A stretch of DNA of 64,000 bases, taken from assembly GCA_944472135.2 (NCBI GenBank), contig OX235265.1, positions 53,021,112 to 53,085,111 of the forward strand, given 5' to 3'. The stretch comes from Trichobilharzia regenti (Eukaryota; Platyhelminthes; Trematoda; Strigeidida; Schistosomatidae). Below, piece by piece: positions 20,691-30,676 of this stretch. A model generated the notes under the pieces. It was not told the origin of the DNA. It searched no databases and worked only from the letters and a program-made list of their open reading frames with translations. The first letter of the stretch is position 1. The number at the start of each line of letters is the position of its first letter. A program made the translations under genes and the position numbers.

Positions 20691-23360
20691 AGCGACCCCT
20701 ACACTACCGAACCAATCAAACGGCTACAGAAACGTAAACGCACAAGAAACATATTATAAATGCAAAAAATTTAGTAAACAAACTTATTGCTCGCCAGAAT
20801 CGGGGAGGCGAAAAGACGCGGGCTGGTGGAAGCCTTCGGGAAGCCAGTCAACCGATTTCTCTTCTCTTGGTGAAAGCAAGAATACGAATGGGGATGTGGA
20901 ATGTTCGCAGAATGTACGAAGCTGGGAAGGCCGCCCAAGTGGGCAAAGAAATGAGAAGATATGGCATAAAAGTGTTCGGAATCTGCGAGAGCAGATGGAA
21001 TGGATGTGGACTGTCAAAATTGTCAACTAGAGAGTCAATAATCTACTCCGGTCATCCAGACGACAACCACGAGCACACTGAGGCAGTGAGAGGCTATCAT
21101 AGTGTCACCAACAGCAGGCAAAGCTCTAATGGAGTGGCATCCAATCTCCTACAGGATTATGAGGGCAAGATTAAACTCAAAAGGAAGGAAGGTTACGGTT
21201 ATCATGCAATGCTACGCGCCTACAAGAAACTCGGAACAAGAGAAGAAGGAGGATTTCTATAGACATCTGCAAACAGTAATGGATAACATCTGAAATTCAG
21301 AAAGAAAAATCCTAATGGGTGATATGAATGCAAACGAAACTGGGAGCAGACAGACAATACAGGAGGCGAATTCATCATGAGTCGAGAGGCTCTCACTCGG
21401 CGAAACGAATAACAATGGAGAACTCTATGCAGACTTCTGTGCCTTCAATCATTTGGTGATCGGAGGCGGCGTGTATAAACACAAGAATATACGCAAGGTA
21501 ACATGGACTTCGTCTGATGGACACACCGAAAACCAGATAGACTTCATCTCAATGCTGCTCTAGAAGGTGGAAACGCAGCCTGCCGGGCACAACGTTAAGA
21601 AGGGGAGCAGATGTGGGCTCAGATCGACATCTAGTTCAAGGTATGTTCAAAGTCAAGCTGGAATCCTTTAGAACAACTGGAAACAGGCCACAACTCACGT
21701 CCAAGACCCAGAAGCTGAAGGACGAAACTACAAAGGAAACCTTCACTGCAGATATCAGAGCAAAGTCGGAGATCTTACTTGGCATCACTGAGGAAACCTA
21801 CGTGGAATAACAGTGGAAAACTCTGAAGGTGATTCTCAAGGAAACGTTTACAACCATTTTGGGAAGAAAGAAGAGGTAAGACAAGAAACTGCTGTTTACA
21901 AACACCTGGAATCTTATCGAAGAGAGGAGGTGAGAGGATAGTGAAAGAGAATTGTGATGACTCAGTGCAAAGATGGACAACAGAAGGAGAAGCCAAGCTC
22001 CGTGTACACTGCTCTGAATCAGGAAGCCAAGATGAGGGATACGAAAGGCAGAAGAGAATTCTACACCTCAGAATATTATAACAGATAACCAGGTCTCTAT
22101 CCGAGAAGAGATCAGCTCAGATGATGAAACCAATAAAAGATGTTCAAGGGAACCTAATCACCAAGAAGGAGGAACAAATAAAACAATTGTCTGATCACTT
22201 TAAAGGACTCTTGAATCGACCATCACCTGCAGCTCGACCAGAAATAACACCAAGAGCTCGCACCGAACTGCCTGCCAGTGGACACCAATCCCCCAACAAA
22301 AGCAGAAATCCTTAATGCGATCAAGCTACTGAAAGCCAGCTGGGAAGGCACCAGGACCAGACGGAATTCCCCACGAAGCACTGAAAACGGACCCAGAGAA
22401 TTCCACAGATGTGCCCACGTCATTACTGCAAGGAAGGAAGGGTACCTGCCGATTGAAAGAAAGGCTGACCACCTTGTCAAGCTACCAAAGGAGGGCGACT
22501 TAGGCATCTGCAAAAAACTGGCGTGGAATCATACTCTTGTCCACACCAAGTAAAATACTAAGTCGCATCACCCTGGAGAGAATAAAGGATCCACTGGATA
22601 CATACTTCCGCCAACCGGAACAAGCTGCATTCAGAAAAGGCAAATCATGTGCTGACCAAATTGCAACTCTACGCATCGTCATCGAACAGATCATAAGATG
22701 GCAGTCAAACCTCTACCTCAACTTCATCTACTTCGAAAAGGCGTTCTAAGTGAATACAGGAGTAAGACAAGCTGGCTGCCTATTGTCACCGATGATATTC
22801 TTAATTGTGGTGGACTGGACTATGCGTCATACTGTGCACAGGGACCGAGAAGACAGGGATTTGCTGGACCACCTATAAGAAGACTCTAGAAGATCTGGAT
22901 TTCACACATAATTTATGTTTAATGTCACACAAACTTGAAGACCTGCAGGCCCAAACCAAGAAACTGGTGGAAGAAGAAGGCAGCAAAGACAGGACTCGAG
23001 GTGAACATAGAAAAGACGGAGATGGTGAAGATAACCAATGAACCGCAACAACAACCAGCACCAATCACCATCAACAAGAGTGATTTGACAGAGGTTAATT
23101 CCTTCACTTGTCTAGGTGGCATCGTTTCAACCACAAACGAAACGGATCAAAATATCAAAGCCAACCAGCCAGAATCGGGAAGGCAAGATACGTATTCAGA
23201 CTTTCATCAACAGCCGTCTTCGCTCCATACTGAAGATCAAATGGCCAGTTGACCAGGAAGAATTAGCAACAAGAAACTCTGGCAACAAACCAACCAAGAG
23301 CCGATCACACAACAAATATGTAGGAGAAAATGGAGATGGATCGGGCATATATTGAGGAAA
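20690..23360 (+). pseudogene. RTE-clade LINE copy A, truncated at both ends, catalytically dead
   Basis: Endonuclease starts MVKARIRMGMWNVRRMYEAG at 20867, with the motif-E block GICESRW. A frameshift near 21100 leads to QCYAPT (21102-21293), then a stop, GDMNAN (catalytic D.N) near 21320, a second stop, QIDFISM near 21540 and SDRH at 21616. RT: GKAPGPDGIP near 22345 is out of frame with its neighbours. FRKGKSCADQIATLR is at 22628-22675, and motif A is FIYFEKAF instead of the family's FIDFEKAF. About 45-50 codons are missing before GVRQAGCLLSP. Motif C reads DFTHNLCLMS, not FADD. The post-RT region (KLWQQTNQ, WIGHILRK) ends abruptly at 23360. Active RTEs encode one long protein of about 1,000 residues. 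This copy lacks the 5' 75 bp and 3' 210 bp present in the inverted copy. Confidence 0.93.
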
Positions 23361-23754
23361 GCGGTCATTACGGTATATTACATACTCTAGTTTCCTCTAG
23401 GGAAGGAAAATGTTTAATTAAATATCTTTAAGATAAAGTGAGTTACTGAAACCACGAGAAATCCCCATTAAACGAAATTATTAGTCTTCTGAGATCGACC
23501 TACGTTCATTGCTCTGTCACTGTTTCTACTTGGCTATCTTGTCGTGAAATTCCTATCAATGTACATTGTCGACTTCTATCAGCTATTGTTTGGTTGTTTA
23601 TTTGAATTTGTCCTATCTCTATTAACTAGTTTTGAAACATTGCACCACTTACTCCTCTGATTGGAATTATCTCCAGATGCAAATTCGAGTTTTTAAGATA
23701 ATATAAATGTTATTATACATGAAGTCAGACTGACGTAACGATTTTTAATGATCT

Positions 23755-24200
23755 TGAAATGTGCAGGAAAATTGGTTTCCTCGTGCTAGCGGTGGTCAAA
23801 CCAAAACATGGCACCAGTCAATGAAATCTACTACAGTTAGTCTAAGCCACTTGGGAAGGTGTAGACTTCCTGACTGGGGTCCTCGGGACGGTAAAAACCA
23901 ATGGTTGGAAACAATTGATGACATGGTTCAAAATCGTTCCCAATGGCTAGTGCAGATGCATCCACTCCTTGTGATTTATGATTTCCAATGAAACTGTTTT
24001 GTTCTTCGTTACTACTATTCCTTTGTCTCACACCTCTGTTTACTGTCTCTAATATGCATTTCTTCTACTTCCTTCTCTTACTTTGTGTGCTACATGGAGT
24101 GTGGCGACTTGAACTTCGGCACATCAGTGCAAAGTTCTATGTTGAAAACAGACAGACAGGTTTCCTCGTAGTTATATTATTTCAGCAAAAAGTTTTTGAT
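23755..24200 (+). pseudogene. LINE C-terminal tail and 3' UTR fragment
   Basis: The open frame 23761-23991 reads RASGGQTKTWHQSMKS, then GRCRLPDWGPRD, then WLETIDDMVQNRSQW. This matches the post-RT C-terminal tail common in trematode LINEs (R..GGQ..TW, RLPGWGPRD, WLETL.DM..NR.QW). It ends at TGA (23989) and is followed by a stretch resembling a LINE 3' UTR. The RT itself is absent, so it is a 5'-truncated insertion. I cannot say from the tail alone which LINE clade it belongs to. Copy at 49256-49701. Confidence 0.65.
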
Positions 24201-24762
24201 GTTGATTTAAACCTTATCGTGTTTATGGACATATAAGTAAGTAATGCGACTAATGAGCAGTTAGTTCAGTGACGGTTTATAAAACTTTCTTCTTCATTAC
24301 TGATATGTGCTTGTGCCCTTAATAAAACCGAACCTCAATAAGTAATAAAGCTACTACAATATTCAAATATTTGAGTAATAAACTTCACTCAAATTGTCTC
24401 TGTATTATTATTATTATTTCTGTGGTATGCATTCTAGTGGGTCTACATATGAATTATCAAAACTATGGATTTCTGGTTTTTTTTTCAATATTGTTACACA
24501 TTATGTTATGTGTGATTTTTAAAATGTGATGATTCGAAGAATATTTCAGTGTGATTAGTAGGGCATGTGTTTGGATCAAAAGTGACTAAATGGTCTGAAT
24601 ATTTGTATGATATTTCCCACATTCCTTAAAACTGAAGATAATAAAAATACTGTATTGATCAGAAGCCGACATAAGCTAGAGGACCATTGGAAAATCTAGG
24701 AGTGCTGGACAGTTGCTTTGTCCTAGTTCAGGAGTATTCATCAGCATCATCATACCAATTAA
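24201..24762. other. Unassigned AT-rich stretch with a SINE-arm relic
   Basis: Mostly featureless. At 24665-24740 lies a diverged relative of the foldback arm of the array unit (agaggaccattggaaaatct, tagttcaggagtattcatc). Copy at 49702-50263. Confidence 0.5.
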
Positions 24763-24926
24763 TATGATTATGAACAATAAATTTTGTTCGAAACGTCATC
24801 CAGTAAGTAATACTGTTTCACTGTGTGATACATCTAATAAACAAACTAATATGGAATTTAGATAAAGCAATAAGAAGAGGTAAAATTATCGAATTACTTA
24901 CTACCACAGTGCCCAAGTTTTACACA
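24763..24926 (+). repeat. PLE terminal module (right member of an inverted pair)
   Basis: Reads gattatgaacaataaatttt, gttcgaaacgtcatc, gtgtgatacatctaataaac and ends caagttttacacatat. It is the reverse-complement partner of 20498-20628 and contains about 45 bp absent there. It also matches the ends of PLE A and PLE B in the taccacagtgcccaagtttt segment. Copy at 50264-50427, where no left partner exists. Confidence 0.75.
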
Positions 24927-25121
24927 TATACTCATCACAATTTGTATTCAAGAGATCAAGATTCAGAAACGATCCTGCGGACCAACCAAGGACTGATCTG
25001 GAACCCAACTGCTCATCAAGTAAACTCTCTTTCTCTCGATTGGTGATATAATACCAAGCTGTAGAACAGGTTTGTAGCACAATTCGTACAGGATTTAGAA
25101 GTATTTTTTTTCGTAGGTAAA

Positions 25122-25251
25122 GATTAGTCTTCAGAGGTTAATTGGTGGATGGTGACTAGAGCAGTGGAATCCAGGATAGGCGTTTCGTCCTATTTGGGAC
25201 TCGTTAGCTTGATGTACCTGCATTCCGCAGTGATTGATGATTAGTCTTCAG
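25122..25251. mobile_element. Short (104-bp) insertion flanked by a 13-bp direct repeat
   Basis: gattagtcttcag occurs at 25122-25134 and again at 25239-25251, bracketing 104 bp that include ggcgtttcgtcctatttggg. The layout is that of a small retroposed element with its target-site duplication. I could not assign the family and saw no tRNA-like boxes. Copy at 50623-50752. Confidence 0.55.
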
Positions 25252-25771
25252 TTCACAAGTCATAATTGCTTGGATATTTTTGAAGATTTCAGAATAAATT
25301 GTCTTAAGTTGGGCTATAACTAAAATAAAATCGGAGGGCATATTTTATGTTCTGTGTAACGATTTGATGCATTTTAGTAATGCGAATCTACAACTTCACA
25401 AGAGATTGAGACTATTGAGTTCAAATCCAATGATCTGCAACCTCGAAATCATGCAATTTTTTTAATGTTGAGCAAATTTTAAATCTCGGATTGTTTCTTT
25501 GTTAACAAGTGGACTACATAAAAAAGTATTTGGCTTTGAAACAAGTGGTGCCAAGCTAGACTTTTGTCAACTTTGTGAGTGCATGTTATTTCAGCCTATC
25601 AAATTAGGTGCTTTTTGATCTTAACTACTTTCTCATCGATATCAGTTCGTAGTCAATATCACCATGACATAATTCACGATCAAATAAACCTTAGAATTCG
25701 CTTCATCTGTGCATTCAATTAATTTTTATGACCTTAATTTTATGATTTTACTCAACCGTATAGTCTCTTAA

Positions 25772-25773
<2 letters not shown>

Positions 25774-25819
<46 letters not shown>
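25774..25819. repeat. (TA)n microsatellite
   Basis: About 46 bp of TA repeats. The copy at about 51275-51318 is 2 bp shorter, one of the few differences between the two large duplication units in this region. Confidence 0.9.
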
Positions 25820-25821
<2 letters not shown>

Positions 25822-26309
25822 GATTTAGACAAGTAATAAATTCCCATGCATGCACACTGAATAATCTAATAACTCTCAAATTTCTTTAGTGTACCATACA
25901 ACCATTGGATATTTAACTTAGTCCCTTAAATTTATTCAACTTAATACAAGAAGATAATTCCATGTTTGCAGGATATTCTTTTTTCTAGAAAAACAACTAT
26001 GTGATAAATTATATCTGATTACCGTTATACATGCATTGTTTTTAAAACACTTTTCTTTTCAGTGTTTCTATTAATGGACTATATCGATTAAACTCATTTA
26101 CGGCATAAATGATAATTGACATATTAACAGAAATCTCAAAACTGAGCTTGTCACATTTCATTGTGCTGAAAAATATAAATTTACTATAGGATTAATGAAT
26201 TTGGGTAAGAGGTACAACTATAGAAGTGAGCAACAACTAATATAAGTATAAAACTTGGGCACTGTGGTAGAGTATAACTCCATTATGGATTTTATTTTGA
26301 TAGGTCATA

Positions 26310-27018
26310 ATGCATAAGCCAGGTTATCTCATACGACCAATAGTAGATTTCAGAAATGCCCCTACTTATGAATTATCAAAACACTTAGCTCTAATATTAT
26401 ACCCCATTAGAAACCGTTCAAACTCTAGACTAACTAATTCGTGTGAGATGAAAAATAAACTGAATGACATTCAACTAGAGAATGATGAAACAATGGTTAG
26501 TTTTGATGTAACTAGTCTTTATGCTAGTTAGAAGGCCTTAGAAGCAGTTAAAAAAAGAACTAACTGCGGATCCTGAACTCAACCAAAGGACAAAGTTGCC
26601 CATTGAAGAAATTATTTTAGGAAATCAGTTATGCCTCACATCTACTCTCTTTAGATTCCAAGGCAAAATATACAGACAAACAGAAGGTGTAGCAATGCGA
26701 TCACCAATATCCCCTATCGTAGCAGACATATTTATGGACAGCTGGGAAAATATTGCTCTTAAAACATTTAACCCTACTCCGAAAATATGGTGGAGATATG
26801 TGGATGACACTTTCACAGTGTTAAAAACAGAACACATCTCTAGCTTCTTGACACGTATAAACTCACTAGTAGAGGGAACAAAATTCACATTTGAATCGGA
26901 AAATGAACAAGGAGAATTAGCTATGTTAGATCCGGTTAACCCAATTAAACAAAATAATATAATTTACAAAATACCTTGCAATGACTGTGAGTTAAGTCAA
27001 CTGCATAGGTCAAACTAG
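26310..27018 (+). pseudogene. PLE B reverse transcriptase, deleted and fused to endonuclease start
   Basis: Frame 26310-26531 holds the RT N-terminal region (IRPIVDFRNAPTYELSKHLA) and motif A (MVSFDVTSLYAS), then a TAG. Frame 26596-27018 resumes with IEEIILG, motif B (GVAMRSPISPIVADIFM) and motif C (RYVDDTFTV, intact YVDD). After GELAMLD it jumps directly to PVNPIKQNNIIYKIPCNDC, the start of the GIY-YIG domain. PLE A has about 170 residues at this point (thumb and linker), so PLE B carries a large deletion that keeps frame. A 4-bp insertion (ttaa) then breaks the YIGQTS motif, and the frame ends at 27018. Confidence 0.9.
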
Positions 27019-27037
27019 TAGATCGGGGGTAATCAGG

Positions 27038-27331
27038 TTGTCGGAACATAAGAATTTAGCTAAGGTAAGAATGATAGACCCCGGGAAGATGAGTAGTTTA
27101 GAAAAAAGCTCAGTAATTGCACTGTATGCATTAACACAAAACCACACAATAGGCTGGGAGAGGGTTAAGATTCTCAGAAGTAATCTATATAGGTGGAGGG
27201 AGAGATTGATTACTGAATCCTGGTTCATCGAGTCTAAACCCAACACATGCAACAGAAATGACTCAGTGCAAATACCAGGAATATGGAAGATATTATTACC
27301 GCCGGTCAAATCAGAGGAGGATAATAAATAA
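27038..27331 (+). pseudogene. PLE B GIY-YIG endonuclease, C-terminal part
   Basis: 97 codons, SEHKNLAKVRMIDPGKMS, then ALYALTQNHTIGWERVKIL, then RERLITESWFIES. It is collinear with PLE A 16979-17287 and intact in itself, including the catalytic-helix Glu. It is out of frame with the domain start just upstream, so no complete endonuclease is encoded. Copy at 52538-52831. Confidence 0.88.
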
Positions 27332-28249
27332 TCTCAAAATTCTATTTCAATTCAAGCATATCACAACATTCTAACAAGTTACTTATTATGACTATAAAAA
27401 CCCTCGTCTTATTTTCCATTTGATTGTAATTGATCACTAATACTCATATTATTATTTCTGAATGTCCATTATCTCATACTGATTTTTATTTAAATACCTA
27501 GTCAATTCCAAACATGTATATAAATGAAGAAAAACAGTTGTGTGAGTAACTTGATATGATTATGAGCAATAGTTTGTGCTCGAAATGTCATCAGTTAATA
27601 TTACTGCATAACACTGTGTGACTTATCAGAATAAAATCTTATCCATAATGAGCAACAACTAACTTGTAAGGTTTGTAAATTTTTGCTGGATGAGACGAGC
27701 TTCGAGTTGATATATCACTCCTTGAAAGTCAACTACACAGGACAATAAAGTGTTGTCTTGGAAAAGTTCATTCTGAAATGTCATAAAATGTGTAATTGTT
27801 TATAATAAATATGAAATTGACTTTGAAACAGTCTAAAATAATCATTACATTAATAAGTCAACTTACTAAATTCAAAATCATCTTTAAACGTTATTTTCAA
27901 AATTAAATAAATTTTTATTAGTTCGACTGACCTTTATGGAATAATTTCATATGTTTGTATATTATAAAGCTGCCAGAAATGTATTCCTCTAATGAATAGT
28001 ACTTATTAGATTGATCGTCTTGTTATTACTGTATATTTCGTATCTATAATCTACATTTAGGAGTTATCGATGAAGATACGTAGAAAAACAGTGAGAGTTT
28101 TGCGACTAAATCATTCATTTTAGGAAATAAAACAGCATTCGAAATACACTTGAGCTACAAAATTTTCAACATTTTCTAGTTAATCACATTTGTCCTGTCA
28201 AATGATATCTTCAAAATATCAAGTATGATCAAATTTTTAGGAGTTAAAA

Positions 28250-28485
28250 TGCTCCGGATTCCTCATTGTGGTAAACATTTGTATTCCTAGTGAATTTGAA
28301 CTGTATTTACATCGGTGTTGTTTTTATTGGATGGGTCTACTAGACTCACTTCCAACTTTCCCAGTATTTCAGGCTTACTACTAGTTAGCGAACTAGACGA
28401 GGTTTAGAAATGTATCGGCTGAAAGTCATACTCGCGTCTCCCGCATGTTTATCGAACGCACCACCACTAAACCGCCGACGCACTT
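28250..28485 (-). mobile_element. Decayed SINE, family 2
   Basis: On the minus strand the head begins TGCGTCGGCGGTTTAGTGGT, an A-box-like start, but the B box is degraded. The body aligns with the SINE at 20014-20251 (acctcgtctagttcgctaac, ctgggaaagttggaagtgag, acccatccaataaaaacaac). An old copy of the tRNA-RTE chimeric family. Copy at 53750-53985. Confidence 0.6.
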
Positions 28486-28589
28486 ACAAAAGTATTATTT
28501 ATTACTGCACAATATCCTATGAGATTTAAATGATTTAATCCAGTCCTCAATCGCAGACAAAAAGCCCTAAATAAAATTTATAATTAAAT

Positions 28590-29002
28590 ATGGCAACTAG
28601 TCAAACTATTCTGTCCTGTTCATTGACATTTCCTGAAAGCAATAATGACGCATGGAGCAATATATCAAAATTGAAATGCTTCAATGAGATTTTCCTTAAG
28701 AAAGTATATTGTCTTTTGATAATTTTATCTTTAAATGAGTTTACATCAGTTTCGAAATTGCCCACAGGCTCGTCAATGTTATTAAATATGTCTGAATTTG
28801 GTGGTGTATTTTTTAAGCCATCATATATTATTACAGCAAAAAGCAGTGCAAAACTAATAGGTCTATCAAATAAGTACACTATTAGGATTATGTACCAGTC
28901 AGAAGTAATTCTCAGTGAAAAGTGGAAGTTAGTAAGACTCAGCCTAAAATAAGTCCCTAATCTAAGTTTTATAATTCGGGTTACCCGCACTTCACGTTTC
29001 AC
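28590..29002. other. Region open on both strands, 120 and 133 codons, unrecognised
   Basis: The plus strand is open 28590-28952 and the minus strand 29002-28601. The minus product would have one hydrophobic segment (around WYIILIVYLF and FALLFAVIIY, about residues 36-61). Its start overlaps an interspersed repeat encoding SLTNFHFSLRI, also found at 34650-34740, so at least part is repeat-derived. I recognise no domain, and length alone is weak evidence in a window this size. Copy at 54090-54502. Confidence 0.3.
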
Positions 29003-30652
29003 AACTAGCCGTTAGTCTAAGGTCACCACACTTGGGACTAAACACCAATATTAGTTGCTACCTATCGACCAATTCATACACCTTTATAAAGTTCATCATT
29101 GTGCTATTATTCAAGTGATTATAAGTGGTCATGAAAATGATCTCGACAGTTAGGTGAAATTATGGATGTTGTAGTCGTCCCTAAGTGTTATCGAAATTTG
29201 TGGATGGAATCATTGTATATCTGTTGTTATTAATTATCATTATAGACTGAAACAAGTTATGGTGAAGATTCCTATTTCGACATTTGGAAGACAAATCATT
29301 GAGTCATGAATATTCCTTTTCGATAGTTTCCTCATCAAGCTCTACAATTATCTGCATGTAATATTCAAAAAGTAATTCTGTTGACAACATTATGGTCTCT
29401 TAAGCAATATGTAGTTGTTAAGATTACCGGATTACAGTTCGAAATCGTGTGTAAGTGATATTTTGTATAAATATACCATACGAAGCTGAATATCAGATAA
29501 ACTTCAGAAATTTAATGCAATCATTAAAGATCAGGTAAAACAACAATAATTTGTGAAAGGCTTAGATGGAAGTGGGATTCGTCAACATTTTCCAATCAAG
29601 TAATAATGGCCAAGGTGAGGAAAACTTTAGGACTAACTTTCTTTGAAAGCCTTTGGCCTCTTCAAGTGGACTCCAATGGCATCAGTTATATGTAGGTAGA
29701 ATTAAGATTAGGCGGAAATAGTAGATAACTCAAAACGCCTTGTCGACATCAACTTTTGATGAGCTAAAACAAAGCTACGAATTGACCTTGATTGTCCCTT
29801 GTTTAACTAGGCTGGATGATGTTCAACAATCCGATGATGAATAATGCATAAAGTTCAGAAAGTATCCAATAATGCTCTTAACTAACATGTACATTATGGT
29901 GTGTTATAATTTCATCCAGTGGTAAATTTTATTCACTATTCAGTAATAATAATAATTATTATTATTATAGGTTTTTCTTCTCAACAGTCAGTTTGTATAT
30001 ACTGTAGAATTTTCAGTGTGTTTTACTGCAAAGTATTTACTCCATGTATCAAGTCTTCAAGTAAAATGATAGTTGATGTAGTATTCTTCTATCCGAGTCA
30101 TGTTCAAAGTCCCCTACTATAAATTCACTTCACTTCTTTCGGAAAATGCATAACAGTCAACTGCATGCCATTTGAAATTGCACTTGAGTACATATTGTGT
30201 TTCAGCGAAACGTAATGAGATGACTGAAAACTGATACAAACAGAGGATATTTGGTAAACTAGGTAACCAAGTGACTTAGATAGAGTCTGTTACTTCACAT
30301 GTTTTTGCCGTATTGTTCTCAGAACAGAGACCGACTTACTTCCGAAAATCCCAAATATGAGCGGAGTTTTTTTTCTGTTTTAATGAATGACGCTTATTAT
30401 GTGTATTCTCATAATGCTATTCGGTTGTGCCATCACCAAAAAATATAATTTATCGAACTTATGATGTGCCACATAATGAACGCTGTTCTCTACAGTGAAT
30501 TCCGTGAAATTTACGATGTTACCCTATTCAGTTTTATGGTTGACTCTGTATCATATCATGTTTATTGAATTATTTTCAGCTAAATCTAGCTGCTGGCATT
30601 GTTTTTAACGGTGTTCTCGTTTTAATATTACCATTTTGTCACATGAGTACGA
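29003..30652. other. Unassigned AT-rich stretch
   Basis: About 1.65 kb without recognisable coding sequence. It contains a short ATA/ATT-rich microsatellite (29945-29970). Copy at 54503-56152. Confidence 0.5.
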
Positions 30653-30676
30653 AATATATATATATATATATATATA
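30653..30676. repeat. (TA)n tract at the 3' end of RTE copy A'
   Basis: About 24 bp of TA next to the RTE 3' terminus. It may be the RTE's own simple-repeat tail or the insertion target. Copy at 56153-56176. Confidence 0.85.

Larger units (their letters stand above)
26241..27648 (+). mobile_element. Penelope-like element B with perfect 14-bp TSD, internally deleted
   Basis: tgagcaacaactaa occurs at 26227-26240 and 27649-27662, exactly flanking the element. The left end carries an inverted copy of the family's terminal sequence (tataaaacttgggcactgtg, tccattatggattttatttt). The right end carries the module with gattatgagcaatagtttgt, cgaaatgtcatcag and ataaaatcttatccataa. The termini are thus short inverted repeats, as in PLE A. 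At 1.4 kb it is far shorter than a complete PLE. Copy at 51741-53148. Confidence 0.88.

Noticed and set aside
23988..24236. 82-codon frame with a hydrophobic start (possible secreted peptide)
   Set aside because: It follows the LINE C-terminal stop and lies in what looks like a LINE 3' UTR. Substitutions between the two units fall at all positions, with no sign of frame preservation.
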